Of a stretch of DNA of 64,000 nt, positions 8,332 through 18,577 are shown one piece after another. The stretch spans positions 434,001 to 498,000 of the forward strand of contig JAXGNN010000003.1 of NCBI GenBank assembly GCA_040767925.1, written 5' to 3'. The translations under genes and the position numbers were made by a program. This stretch comes from Phil1 sp040767925 (lineage in GTDB: Bacteria > Bacillota > Clostridia > Christensenellales > CAG-138). The first letter of the stretch is position 1, and each line of letters starts with the position of its first letter. Below the pieces are notes generated by a model, which did no database searches, was not told the origin of the DNA, and saw only the letters and a program-made list of their open reading frames with translations.

Positions 8332-8901
8332 ATGTCAGTTCTTACGATGGAAAAGGCGAAGGAAATCATCGCCGCGCACGTCTCGGAGCCGCACCTGCTG
8401 CTGCACGCCATCGCGGTGTCCTCCGCGCTGGGCGCCATGGCGGAGCATTTCGGCGAGGACAAGTCCCATTGGCAGGCCGTGGGCTACCTGCACGACGTGG
8501 ATTACGAGAAGTTCCCCGAGGAACACCTGCAGCATACGCGGGAACTGCTCGAGGGCCGGGGTATCGACGAGGCGGACATCCGCGCCATCCTCTCGCACGG
8601 CTACGGCCTGTGCTCGGACGTGGAACCTCTCTCCAACCTCGAAAAGAGCCTTTTTACGGTGGACGAGCTCACGGGCATCGTGCAGGCGGCGAGCCTCATG
8701 CGCCCCACAGGCCTCTCCGACCTTGAGGTTTCCAGCCTGAAGAAGAAATTCAAGGACAAGAAGTTCGCCGCCAAGTGCGATCGCGAATTGATTCAGAAGG
8801 GCTGCGACATGCTGGGCATGCCCCTCGAGGAGGTCATGGGGATCGTGATCAGAGGCATGCGGGAGCATATGGAGGAACTCGGCCTGGGGCCGAGAGAGTA
8901 A
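8332..8901 (+). CDS. HD-domain metal-dependent phosphohydrolase
   Basis: A 189-residue protein with an HDIG/HD-type domain: His in 'LLHAIAVS', the HD pair in 'GYLHDVDYEKFPEEH', and a further 'SHGYG' histidine. HD proteins hydrolyse nucleotides or related phosphoesters, but the substrate is not predictable here. It is cytoplasmic, with no signal or membrane segment. It has its own promoter and a strong terminator and so forms a single-gene unit. A C-terminal helical part (about residues 125-189) is conserved in clostridial homologues annotated as HDIG or 'phosphohydrolase'. Confidence 0.85.
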   Translation: MSVLTMEKAKEIIAAHVSEPHLLLHAIAVSSALGAMAEHFGEDKSHWQAVGYLHDVDYEKFPEEHLQHTRELLEGRGIDEADIRAILSHGYGLCSDVEPLSNLEKSLFTVDELTGIVQAASLMRPTGLSDLEVSSLKKKFKDKKFAAKCDRELIQKGCDMLGMPLEEVMGIVIRGMREHMEELGLGPRE

Positions 8902-8913
8902 AGGCGCCGTATC

Positions 8914-8946
8914 GGCAGGATGGACGCGCGTCCATCCTGCCTTTTT
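8914..8946 (+). terminator. Terminator of the HD-domain gene
   Basis: A perfect 14-bp stem palindrome centred in GGACGCGCGTCC, followed by TTTTTATTTT. Strong rho-independent terminator. Confidence 0.9.
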
Positions 8947-9033
8947 ATTTTCTCCGCTGAAATCCGCCCGCAACGCTTTGTTGCTTGATTATCCCGCCGC
9001 CGGAACGTATGCTGGTAGCGAGGTGATAAGGAT

Positions 9034-9717
9034 ATGTCGGCCATTCATGAAAACTTGAAGCAGCTTCGGATGCTCAAAGGGTATACGCAGGAGGAAGTCG
9101 CAAGCCGCATGGGGTTTGCCCGGCAGACGATTTCCAGCTACGAGTCCAACCGAACCCAGCCGGACCTCGAGACCCTCAAGCGCTTCGCCGAACTGTACGA
9201 CGTGGAAATCGGGGATGTTCTGTACGGCAGAAGCCGGCAGCAGGTCAAGCGCAGGTATATCAGGGTCCTTGCGCTCGTCACGCTGATCGCATCCTTCCTG
9301 CTCGGCTTCCTGCATGCCCTGCTTATATGGCTCGGGAATACCCTCTTCTCCATACCGAGCGGCTCCGTGGACATCAGGGACCCGCTCGTTCAGACGCATA
9401 TGGCGCTTTCCCGCACGCATGATATCGTCGAGGGGATTTACATGAGTTCCTTCACATGGCTCTCCCTTGCGCTCCTCATCTTCATCGTTCCGCTGGAACG
9501 GCCGATCGCGCCCGGCGTCAAGCTCAAATATCTGGGCGTGCTTGCGCTCGGCGCCGCCGTCGCCATTTTGCCGTGGATGCTTGCGGACCCGATCATGGGG
9601 GCCCCGAATTACTACTTGTCCGCGCTTCGGAACCTCGCAACCGCCCTGATCATGTTCGGCCTGTCCTTTCTTGGGGAACTGATCTACAAAAGAATCAACA
9701 GGGCGTGGGCGCGCTGA
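9034..9717 (+). CDS. XRE-family regulator with C-terminal membrane domain
   Basis: A 227-residue protein. Residues 1-60 are a Cro/CI-type helix-turn-helix ('LKQLRMLKGYTQEEVASRMG', 'ARQTISSYESNRTQPDLETL'). The rest holds about four hydrophobic segments (roughly 70-95, 135-155, 163-185 and 195-217). The DNA-binding domain is therefore tethered to the membrane, as in a set of Bacillota regulators that often sense cell-envelope or membrane changes. The start follows AGGTGATAAGGAT. It stands alone, and its targets are unknown. There is no adjacent transporter for it to control. Confidence 0.85.
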   Translation: MSAIHENLKQLRMLKGYTQEEVASRMGFARQTISSYESNRTQPDLETLKRFAELYDVEIGDVLYGRSRQQVKRRYIRVLALVTLIASFLLGFLHALLIWLGNTLFSIPSGSVDIRDPLVQTHMALSRTHDIVEGIYMSSFTWLSLALLIFIVPLERPIAPGVKLKYLGVLALGAAVAILPWMLADPIMGAPNYYLSALRNLATALIMFGLSFLGELIYKRINRAWAR

Positions 9718-9749
9718 ACCGCCGCCGGCGCGGCATGCATAGGAACAAG

Positions 9750-9776
9750 AAGGGCCGCCCTGTCCGGAGCGGCCCT
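9750..9776 (-). terminator. Terminator of gdhA
   Basis: A 9-bp stem (AAGGGCCGC with its complement). On the minus strand it is followed by CTTGTTCC, 25 bases past the gdhA stop. On the plus strand it could also act on the XRE gene, but no T-run follows there. Confidence 0.6.
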
Positions 9777-9800
9777 TCGCAATCCTAAATTGTCAATCGC

Positions 9801-11147
9801 TTATACGATCCCCTGCGCCATCATGGCGTCGGCGACCTTCTTGAAGCCCGCGATGTTCGCGCCGGCGACGAGGTTGTAGCCGAGCCCGCACTCCTCGGCC
9901 GCCTTGGCGGAAGCCGCGTGGATGTTCTTCATGATGGTGACGAGCTTCGCGTCGACCTCCTCGGCGCTCCAGGCGAGGCGTTCGGAGTTCTGGCTCATCT
10001 CGAGGCCGGAAACCGCGACGCCGCCGGCGTTGACCGCCTTGGACGGGGCAACGACGAGGCCCTTGCCCATGAGGAAGTAAAGCGCCTCGTTGGTGGTGGG
10101 CATGTTGGCGACCTCGATGTAATACTTGGTGCCGTTGGCGAGGATCTGCTCGGCCTCGGGCATGCCGATCTCGTTCTGGTAGGCGGAAGGCATGCAGATG
10201 TCGCCCTTCTGGCCCCAGGGCTTCTTGCCGGGGAAGAACGCGACGCCGAACTTATCCGCGTAATCCTTGACCTTGTTGCGGCCGGAGTTGCGCATCTCGA
10301 GCATATAGTCCCACTTCTCCTGCGTGCCGACGCCGTCGGGATCGTAGATATAGCCGTCCGGACCCGCAAGGGTGACGACCTTCGCGCCGAGCTGGGAAGC
10401 CTTCATGGCGACGCCCCAGGCGACGTTGCCGAAGCCGGAGATGACGATGGTCTTGCCCTCGATGGTGTCGTTCAGGTGCTGGAGCACCTCGTTGAGGTAA
10501 TACACGGCGCCGAAGCCGGTCGCCTCGGGGCGGATCAGGCTGCCGCCGTAGCTGAGGCCCTTGCCCGTGAGCACGCCGTTTTCGTACGCGCCGCGGATGC
10601 GCTTATACTGGCCGAAGAGGTAACCGATCTCGCGGCCGCCCACGCCGATATCGCCCGCCGGAACGTCGATGTTCGGGCCGATGTGGCGCTGGAGCTCGGT
10701 CATGAACGCCTGGCAGAAGCGCATGATCTCGCCGTCGCTCTTGCCGTTGGGATCGAAGTCGCTGCCGCCTTTGCCGCCGCCCATGGGGAGGGAGGTGAGG
10801 CTGTTCTTAAAAGTCTGCTCGAAGGCGAGGAACTTCATGACGGAAAGGTTGACGTGCGAGGCGAAGCGCAGCCCGCCCTTGTAGGGGCCGATGGCGCCGT
10901 TGAACTGCACGCGGAAACCGCGGTTGACGTTCACGTTGCCCTGATCGTCCACCCAGCTCACGCGGAACTCGATCACGCGCTCGGGCTCGACAAGCCGCTC
11001 AAGCAGGCCGGCCCTGCGGTACTCGGGGTGCTGGTCGATGACGGTTTCGAGGGAGTTGAGCACTTCTTCGACAGTCTGAAGGAATTCAGGCTCATTCCTG
11101 TCCCGCAGCTGAACCTTATTCAGGACTTCCTGAATGTAAGCGTTCAT
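9801..11147 (-). CDS. gdhA: Glutamate dehydrogenase (NADP-type family I)
   Basis: A 448-residue hexameric-type GDH interconverting 2-oxoglutarate plus ammonium and L-glutamate. Family blocks are 'RVSWVDDQGNVNVNRGFRVQ', 'GPYKGGLRF', the catalytic lysine region 'PMGGGKGGSDFDPNGKSDGE' and the nucleotide fold 'ISGFGNVAWG'. Length and motifs match the bacterial NADP-dependent class, though the cofactor is inferred. The start has GGAGG six to seven bases upstream. It lies next to glnN in the same orientation but has its own promoter, and the pair covers both ammonium-assimilation reactions. Confidence 0.95.
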   Translation of the reverse strand: MNAYIQEVLNKVQLRDRNEPEFLQTVEEVLNSLETVIDQHPEYRRAGLLERLVEPERVIEFRVSWVDDQGNVNVNRGFRVQFNGAIGPYKGGLRFASHVNLSVMKFLAFEQTFKNSLTSLPMGGGKGGSDFDPNGKSDGEIMRFCQAFMTELQRHIGPNIDVPAGDIGVGGREIGYLFGQYKRIRGAYENGVLTGKGLSYGGSLIRPEATGFGAVYYLNEVLQHLNDTIEGKTIVISGFGNVAWGVAMKASQLGAKVVTLAGPDGYIYDPDGVGTQEKWDYMLEMRNSGRNKVKDYADKFGVAFFPGKKPWGQKGDICMPSAYQNEIGMPEAEQILANGTKYYIEVANMPTTNEALYFLMGKGLVVAPSKAVNAGGVAVSGLEMSQNSERLAWSAEEVDAKLVTIMKNIHAASAKAAEECGLGYNLVAGANIAGFKKVADAMMAQGIV

Positions 11148-11173
11148 GGTTTTACCTCCGAATTATGAGAAGA

Positions 11174-11208
11174 TTGAGTTCGGGGCATGCAAAAAAGCCT
11201 GTGCCCGA
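11174..11208 (-). promoter_or_regulatory. Leader hairpin in the gdhA 5' untranslated region
   Basis: On the minus-strand transcript TCGGGCA and TGCCCCGA enclose a loop that contains TTTTTT. It sits between the promoter and the gdhA ribosome binding site. The T-run is inside the loop, so it is not a standard terminator. A structural or regulatory role is only a suggestion. Confidence 0.35.
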
Positions 11209-11220
11209 CACACCATGGCT

Positions 11221-11249
11221 ATCATAAATCGATGCATGAACAATGTCAA
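11221..11249 (-). promoter_or_regulatory. Promoter of gdhA
   Basis: Minus strand: TTGACA (11249-11244), 17-base spacer, TATGAT (11226-11221), about 70 bases upstream of the gdhA start. Confidence 0.8.
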
Positions 11250-11302
11250 TATGGGCGAGGCTTTCGGAGAACAATATATTTTTATTCAATAAAAAATGCA
11301 GT

Positions 11303-13387
<2,085 letters not shown>

Positions 13388-13438
13388 CGCGCAATACCTC
13401 AAAAAATGCAAAAATTCAGAGTATGCCTTAATTCGTAT

Positions 13439-13468
13439 ATTATATGCACGCGCATTCGCCGCGCGCAA
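13439..13468 (-). promoter_or_regulatory. Promoter of glnN
   Basis: Minus strand: TTGCGC (13468-13463), 18-base spacer, TATAAT (13444-13439), about 50 bases upstream of the chosen glnN start, which supports that start over the upstream ATG. Confidence 0.6.
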
Positions 13469-13588
13469 TACAACATTGGCTTATTCGCCCATAAGTTTTT
13501 CCAATAACGCGCGCATTGACAAGCGGGCGAACGGCATTTATAATTGCATTAATATAAATTTGCTCGCAGGGTTTCTCCTTTTTAATGG

Positions 13589-13624
13589 CACCGGGGGCGT
13601 TCGGATATCCGAACGCCCCCGGTG
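13589..13624 (+). terminator. 36-bp perfect palindrome with T-tract (terminator-like)
   Basis: Bases 13589-13624 form a perfect inverted repeat with no unpaired centre, followed on the plus strand by TTTCTGTTTT. The shape is that of a plus-strand terminator. No plus-strand gene ends here, since glnN is transcribed leftward away from it and the next gene arrives from the right. It could block antisense read-through or be part of the repeat block that follows. Confidence 0.6.
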
Positions 13625-13650
13625 TTTCTGTTTTCATAAATCCTTCTTTT

Positions 13651-13796
13651 CGAGGGCTCCGCCCTCGAGCTCCCGCCAAGGGATGATCCCTTTGGAATCC
13701 CATCGCGAAAAAGCCCTATATCAGGATTTGATAGAGATATCATTGGGTTCCAAGGGCCTCTGGCCCTTGGCCGGGGCTTGGGGACGGAGTCCCCAA
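13651..13796. repeat. Head-to-head pair of two-hairpin intergenic elements
   Basis: Left copy, read on plus: hairpin CGAGGGCTCCGCCCTCG (13651-13667), a C-rich linker, then hairpin CCAAGGGATGATCCCTTTGG (13676-13695) and AATCCC. Right copy, read on minus: hairpin TTGGGGACTCCGTCCCCAA (13796-13778), a similar linker, then a CCAAGGG...CCCTTGG hairpin (13770-13750) and AACCCA. The two modules share architecture and sequence around the second hairpin and face each other across about 54 bases. This resembles REP/BIME-like palindromic units dispersed in bacterial genomes. Genome-wide copy number could not be tested. Confidence 0.7.
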
Positions 13797-13820
13797 CGTT
13801 CCTTAAGTTTTGACGGTCGT

Positions 13821-13846
13821 TTAAGGGAGAGCGCCGGCCCTCCCTT
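13821..13846 (-). terminator. Weak hairpin after the FtsX-like permease gene
   Basis: TAAGGGAG and CTCCCTTA pair around a 10-base loop, 20 bases past the permease stop codon on the minus strand. There is no T-run, so termination is uncertain. Confidence 0.35.
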
Positions 13847-13865
13847 ATCGTTGACCTTTTGCTGC

Positions 13866-15158
13866 TTATTCGCTACGGATCGCCGCGAGGGGCGAGAGGC
13901 GCATGGCGCGGATAGCGGGATAGAAGCCCGATATGAGCGCCACGACCATCGAGAACACCACGGCGCCCACCGCGAGATAGACCGGTATGAGGCTGTAAAG
14001 CCCCGCGTTCACGAGGAGCTTGTTGAGCACCGTCGATATCCCGTAGCTCAAGCCGATGCCCAGCGCGCCGCCGAAGAGGCCGATATAGGCGGATTCGGCG
14101 AGGAAGAGCCCCGCGATGTTGCTCATGCGGCAGCCGAGCACCTTGATGATGCCGATTTCCCGCGTGCGCTCGTAGATGCTCATCATCATCGTGTTCATGA
14201 TGCCGATCGCCGCGACGAGCAGGGATACGCCGCCGATGGCGCCCAGGAGATACTGGGTCCTTTGGATCTGCTCCTCGCTCTGCTCGATCCAGTCCTGTAT
14301 GCTGTTGGTGCCGAAGCCCATTTCATCGATAGCGGCCTTGACGGTCTTGACCGCGTCCGTGCTCTCGCACTTGACGATGACCTGGCTGTAATTCTTGGTG
14401 TCGAGGTGCATGAAGGTTTCGTTTTCCTTGGCGAGCTTCTCGAGCGCCGCGATGTCCATGAGGCAGTACCACGAGAACTCGTTGCTCTCCGCGCTCACGA
14501 CGCCGGTGGGCACGAGGCGGTACATCTTGCCGTGCATGGTCGACGGGTCCTCGCCCATGTTCGGATAGATGTTGCTGTAGTCGAACGTGAGCTGGAAACG
14601 CGAGTTGAGGGTGATTTTTGAGTTCCCGTCGCGGTCGACGGCCTGCTTGCCGGTCTTGGGGTCGTAGAAATAGCTGGTGACGCCGTTTCCGAACACGATC
14701 TGATATACGCCGCCGGAGGAGCGGCCGGAGGGGAATTCCCCGCTCTCAAGCTTGATGCCGAAGACTTCCGCCTGCTCCGTGTCGATCGCCATGATGCTGA
14801 TGTCGGTGACGTACCTGCCGCTCTTGACGGCGCCCCAGGTGGTAATCTGGGGCATGACCGCGACGACGCCCGGGATCTGCCTGATGGTCTCCACGGCCTT
14901 TTTATCGAGCTTCACCTCTTCGTAGTTGCCGCGTCCGTCGCCCATGTCGGTCCATTTCCAGTTCATGACGGTGATGTTGGTGAGGCTTCCCATCTGCGAA
15001 AAACTGTCGATCATGGCCTGCCTCATGCCAACGCCCAGGGATACCATCACCACGATGGAGCAGGTGCCGATCACCATGCCCAACACGGTCAGTACCGCCC
15101 GAAGCTTGCGCCGCCACAGGTTCAGGAACGCCGTGCGGAGCAAATCGACAAATCTCAT
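13866..15158 (-). CDS. ABC transporter permease, FtsX/MacB type
   Basis: A 430-residue permease with the MacB/FtsX layout: one N-terminal membrane helix ('LRAVLTVLGMVIGTCSIVVM'), a large extracytoplasmic domain (about residues 50-290), then three C-terminal helices with the FtsX block 'RTREIGIIKVLGCR'. These permeases work mechanically rather than by forming a channel, exporting peptides or lipoproteins or acting on envelope proteins. The ATG at 15158 has GGAGGAAG upstream and overlaps the preceding stop (ATGA). It is the last gene of an ATPase, CARDB protein and permease operon, so the three very likely form one machine. Confidence 0.88.
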   Translation of the reverse strand: MRFVDLLRTAFLNLWRRKLRAVLTVLGMVIGTCSIVVMVSLGVGMRQAMIDSFSQMGSLTNITVMNWKWTDMGDGRGNYEEVKLDKKAVETIRQIPGVVAVMPQITTWGAVKSGRYVTDISIMAIDTEQAEVFGIKLESGEFPSGRSSGGVYQIVFGNGVTSYFYDPKTGKQAVDRDGNSKITLNSRFQLTFDYSNIYPNMGEDPSTMHGKMYRLVPTGVVSAESNEFSWYCLMDIAALEKLAKENETFMHLDTKNYSQVIVKCESTDAVKTVKAAIDEMGFGTNSIQDWIEQSEEQIQRTQYLLGAIGGVSLLVAAIGIMNTMMMSIYERTREIGIIKVLGCRMSNIAGLFLAESAYIGLFGGALGIGLSYGISTVLNKLLVNAGLYSLIPVYLAVGAVVFSMVVALISGFYPAIRAMRLSPLAAIRSE

Positions 15159-16948
15159 ACTTCCTCCAGGTGTTTTACGCGCTTTTTCTTCAGAACCAGC
15201 AGCACTGCGCCCGCACAGCCGACGACGCCCACGCCGATGGCGATCCAGGCCCACAGCGGCAGGCCGCCGCTCGCGCCGCCGCCCACCTCAAACCCGGGAT
15301 CGATGATGCCCGGCTCGCCCGGTTTGCCGATGCCGGGGTCGACGATGCCGCCGCCCTCCATGCCGCCCATGTCCATGACATAGATCGAAATGGGGATGCG
15401 CTCCTCCATCTGCTCGCCCAGCGAATCCTCGTAAGTCACGACGATGAAGCCGTCGATCTGGCCCGGGGAGTTGGCGATGATGTTGAAGTCCGCGGCCATG
15501 GTGCCGCCGGAGGTAACCGTGCCGCCGAAGAAGGTTTCCTCCATCTGCAGGCCGTCGCCCTCGACGGCGACCATGCAGTTGTAGACGGCCGAGCGGCCCA
15601 TGTTGTACATCGCGAAGTACACCGCGCCGGCAGAGCCGACATAGAACTCGTCGTAGAACACGGGCGTGTCGAACTTCAGGCGGATCCTCTGGAGGATGGT
15701 CACGGAGATGGTGTCGCTCGCCGTGTAGGAGACGACGTTCTTCGCGCCCTCGTACGCCATCGAGAGGCCCAGCTTATACGCCTTGGGGTCGATGTCCGCC
15801 GTGCTCTGCATCTTATAGACCACCTCGTACGACTCGCCCTTGTCGATCTTTGAAATGTAGATCGTGTTGGAGCCGCTCTGCGCGGGGAGCAGCTTGCCCG
15901 TGTCGGCGGTGTCGGCGATGCTTATTTGTATGTTCTGAACGGCCTCGACAGTCGAGGTGTTCTTAAGGGTGAACTTCACCTCGAACTCCTCGCCCGCGTA
16001 GATCTTGTCCGCGCTGAAGGAATATCCCTCGAGGATGAGCTTAGGCTGGGAAACCACGGGCTTGTCGCCCGTTATGGGCTCCGTATAGCCGTTGACGACG
16101 TTCACGTACACGCTGACGGTCGTGGTCTTGGGGCTATTGTCGCCGTTGCTCCAGTTGTTCCAGTCCGTGTAGGATACAAGGAAATCGACCTTCTTCACGC
16201 CGGAGGTGACCTTCTTGGCGAGCTTGAGATTATACTCGAACTCGATGACCTCGCCCGTCTCCGCGCCGCCGCTGCGATAGAGTGTATAATCCATCTGTGA
16301 AATCACGAACGGGAACTCCTCGATGTTTGTGGAGAGTCTGGGCGTCACACTGATGTTGACGACGGGCCCATGCAGGCAAAGCAAAGGCACGCGGATTTTA
16401 ATCGTGTCGCCCGCGTCGCCCGAGGGCGTGGGGACGAGCTTGCCGCTGCGGTCGTACGCGCTCAGCCGGAAAGCCGCTATGTCCGCTCCGTTTGGGTCGG
16501 GAGTTGTCGTCGGCGGTGTACCGAAATCAAGCACCGTCGTAACATTTTTATAAACGGATTTTCCCTCTCCATCTTTAAATTCAACCACAAAAGTTGCAGT
16601 TACCGTCCCTGTTACAGACGAACCCAACGAGCTTGCGGTTAAAACCATGCTATTTGCCCGCTTCGCTTCGATTTTAAAATCGACCGGGACGTTGTTAACT
16701 TTCGGGAGCTTGAACTCAGCCCCGACTAAATTCCCGTTTGATGCGCTCGTGCATTGTATCGACGCATAGGTCAAATCCTCACTGGCGCCATTGATGACGC
16801 CAAGGAGGACCTTTGCAACGCCGACTTCGGAGTTCGCATCGGTCAGCGTCACTTCGACATCGCTCGCATCGACGGCCGCCAACGCGGGAACAGCGCTCAT
16901 AACAAGCATCAGGGAAAAAACAAGTGCAATGATCCTTCTGAGTTTCAT
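15155..16948 (-). CDS. Secreted, membrane-anchored CARDB-type beta-sandwich protein
   Basis: A 597-residue exported protein. It has a Sec signal peptide (residues 1-24, ending 'VPALA'), repeated beta-rich domains, and near the C-terminus a Pro/Gly-rich spacer, a membrane helix ('LPLWAWIAIGVGVVGCAGAV') and a Lys-rich cytoplasmic tail. Two stretches (about 310-420 and 430-540) resemble CARDB/COG1361 adhesion-like modules: 'YAGEEFEVKFTLKNTSTVEAVQNI' split over 20-odd residues and 'YVGSAGAVYFAMYNMGRSAVYN'. It sits between the ATPase and the FtsX permease with 4-base overlaps on both sides, the position of MacA in MacAB systems. I infer that it is the extracytoplasmic partner of the permease, but it has no MacA-like coiled coil. 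Confidence 0.8.
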   Translation of the reverse strand: MKLRRIIALVFSLMLVMSAVPALAAVDASDVEVTLTDANSEVGVAKVLLGVINGASEDLTYASIQCTSASNGNLVGAEFKLPKVNNVPVDFKIEAKRANSMVLTASSLGSSVTGTVTATFVVEFKDGEGKSVYKNVTTVLDFGTPPTTTPDPNGADIAAFRLSAYDRSGKLVPTPSGDAGDTIKIRVPLLCLHGPVVNISVTPRLSTNIEEFPFVISQMDYTLYRSGGAETGEVIEFEYNLKLAKKVTSGVKKVDFLVSYTDWNNWSNGDNSPKTTTVSVYVNVVNGYTEPITGDKPVVSQPKLILEGYSFSADKIYAGEEFEVKFTLKNTSTVEAVQNIQISIADTADTGKLLPAQSGSNTIYISKIDKGESYEVVYKMQSTADIDPKAYKLGLSMAYEGAKNVVSYTASDTISVTILQRIRLKFDTPVFYDEFYVGSAGAVYFAMYNMGRSAVYNCMVAVEGDGLQMEETFFGGTVTSGGTMAADFNIIANSPGQIDGFIVVTYEDSLGEQMEERIPISIYVMDMGGMEGGGIVDPGIGKPGEPGIIDPGFEVGGGASGGLPLWAWIAIGVGVVGCAGAVLLVLKKKRVKHLEEV

Positions 16949-17679
16949 TCGTGTGTACCCTCCGTATCCGGTTTGCTGTGATCGTTGATTTTGATATCGA
17001 CTACCCTGCCGTCCAGCAGGCTGATGATCCTGTCCGCGTAGGCGGCCATGTTGCGGTCGTGCGTCACCATGACGAGCGTCTTGTTCCTCTCCTTCATGAC
17101 GCTGCAGATCGACTTCATGACCTCGTCCGACGTCGCGGAGTCGAGATTGCCCGTGGGCTCGTCGGCGAACACGATGTCGGGATTCCCCACGAGCGCGCGC
17201 GCGATGCCCACCCTTTGCTGCTGGCCGCCGCTCAACTGCGAGGGCTTATGCTTGAGGTGCGTATCGAGCCCGAGCTCCGTGAGCGTCTGCTTGGCGATGC
17301 GTTCGCGCTTTTTGCGCGGCACGCCCTTGAAGGTCAGCGGAAACGCCACGTTCTCGAGCGCCGTGTAGTACGGCATCAAATTGAAGGACTGGAATACGAA
17401 GCCGACGTGCTTCTGGCGGAACACGATCAGTTCGCTCTGCGTCATCCGGTCGAGCCGCTTGCCCGCGATGACGATCTCGCCCGCGGTGACGTGCTCGAGC
17501 CCCGCGAGCACGTTGAGCAGCGTGGACTTGCCGCTGCCGCTCCTGCCGACGATGCAGCAGATCTCGCCCGGCTGGATCGTGAGGTCGACCCCGCGCAGCG
17601 CGTGGATGTCCACGCTGCCCACGCAGTAAACCTTCTTGACGTCTCTTGCTTCTATGATCGGAGCAGCTTCCAAGGACAT
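16945..17679 (-). CDS. ABC transporter ATP-binding protein, MacB/LolD type
   Basis: A 244-residue ATPase with Walker A 'GRSGSGKST', Q-loop, signature 'LSGGQQQRVGIARAL', Walker B 'DIVFADEPTGNLD' and H-loop 'VTHD'. The sequence belongs to the MacB/LolD/FtsE branch that pairs with FtsX-fold permeases, and such a permease is two genes downstream. Start choice is open. The ATG at 17679 lies only one or two bases after a GGGGAGG, while a TTG two codons later has the usual 7-base spacing. The effect on the protein is two residues. It is the first gene of the operon and divergent from the Crp/Fnr gene. Confidence 0.9.
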   Translation of the reverse strand: MSLEAAPIIEARDVKKVYCVGSVDIHALRGVDLTIQPGEICCIVGRSGSGKSTLLNVLAGLEHVTAGEIVIAGKRLDRMTQSELIVFRQKHVGFVFQSFNLMPYYTALENVAFPLTFKGVPRKKRERIAKQTLTELGLDTHLKHKPSQLSGGQQQRVGIARALVGNPDIVFADEPTGNLDSATSDEVMKSICSVMKERNKTLVMVTHDRNMAAYADRIISLLDGRVVDIKINDHSKPDTEGTHE

Positions 17680-17831
17680 ACCTCCCCGCAAATCCAGTTT
17701 TTTACAAAATACCGCCGCTAACAGTATAGCGCCGTGCGCCCGTTCCGGCAATATAACAAACGATGAACAATTCAACGCCCGCTTATTTATAAACGGCGCA
17801 GCGCGCGCCCGGGTTGCGCGGAAAAGCGATG

Positions 17832-17854
17832 CGCGGGAAAAATATATTCCCGCG
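17832..17854. promoter_or_regulatory. Inverted repeat in the divergent ABC/Crp intergenic region
   Basis: CGCGGGAA (17832-17839) and TTCCCGCG (17847-17854) flank AAATATA. It ends five bases before the -35 of the Crp-family gene, in the gap between two divergent operons. Candidate operator. Confidence 0.45.
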
Positions 17855-17859
17855 AAGCG

Positions 17860-17889
17860 TTGACGGGCGGGCGCGGCCGATGGTAAAAT
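17860..17889 (+). promoter_or_regulatory. Promoter of the Crp/Fnr-ABC importer operon
   Basis: TTGACG (17860-17865), an 18-base spacer and TAAAAT (17884-17889). Confidence 0.7.
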
Positions 17890-17894
17890 ATAAC

Positions 17895-17910
17895 TGTCTT
17901 AAATGAGACA
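17895..17910 (+). promoter_or_regulatory. Candidate Crp/Fnr-family operator (TGTCT-N6-AGACA)
   Basis: A perfect 5-6-5 inverted repeat spanning the expected transcription start, between the -10 and the GGAGG of the Crp-family gene. The spacing matches the TGTGA-N6-TCACA design of Crp/Fnr sites, and its place suggests negative autoregulation. Confidence 0.6.
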
Positions 17911-17924
17911 TTTATGGAGGGAAT

Positions 17925-18575
17925 ATGCTCGACGCGCGCGAAAGGAAGCTGATATCCGAAACCCCGCTCTTCGCGGGGCTTGAGCCCGGCTTCGTGGAGC
18001 GCGCGTGCGCGCTCGCCCATGTCCGGGAATGCGCCCCGGGCGAAACGCTCTTCCTCGAGGGGGGCGAAGCGGGCGGGCTGGGAATCCTGATCGAAGGCAG
18101 GGCGCAGGTGCGCAAGGCCGCGGGCGGCTCGCGCGTGCTCATGAGCGTGCTCGAGCCCGGCGCGATGACGGGCGCCTCGTGCCTTTTCGTGCGGGACGCG
18201 CACGCGGTGACGGAGGTGCTCGCGGTCAGGCAGGCGCGCTTCGCCCTGTTCGGCGAGGATTCCCTAAAAACCCTCATGCGGGAGAATTTCGCGCTCGCCG
18301 AGAACTACATGCGCTATCTCGCGGGGCGCGTGCGCTTCCTCACGGGGCGCATCGAGAGCATCGGCTCGCCCGGCGCCTCGGAGAAGCTGATGAACTACCT
18401 CGCGCTCAACGCCAGCGAGGGGAAGCTCGCGCTCCCCATGGGCTTTAAGGCGCTCGCGGACGCGCTGTGCGTCAGCCGCGCCTCGCTCTACCGCGTGCTC
18501 GACGAGCTCGAGGCGCAGGGCAGGCTCCGCCGGGAAGGCAAAACGCTGTACTTATTGAATTCGGAGGTTGAATAA
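17925..18575 (+). CDS. Crp/Fnr family transcriptional regulator
   Basis: A 216-residue regulator with an N-terminal cyclic-nucleotide-binding beta barrel (about 15-125) and a C-terminal winged helix whose recognition region is 'LADALCVSRASLYRVLDELEAQGRL' (about residues 180-204). The Fnr iron-sulfur cysteine set is absent and the phosphate-binding cassette is not typical of cAMP binding, so the ligand is unknown. The start follows GGAGGGAAT. The importer genes begin two bases after its stop, so it probably controls its own operon in response to the imported compound or to redox state, through the TGTCT/AGACA repeat in its leader. Confidence 0.88.
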   Translation: MLDARERKLISETPLFAGLEPGFVERACALAHVRECAPGETLFLEGGEAGGLGILIEGRAQVRKAAGGSRVLMSVLEPGAMTGASCLFVRDAHAVTEVLAVRQARFALFGEDSLKTLMRENFALAENYMRYLAGRVRFLTGRIESIGSPGASEKLMNYLALNASEGKLALPMGFKALADALCVSRASLYRVLDELEAQGRLRREGKTLYLLNSEVE

Positions 18576-18577
18576 AA

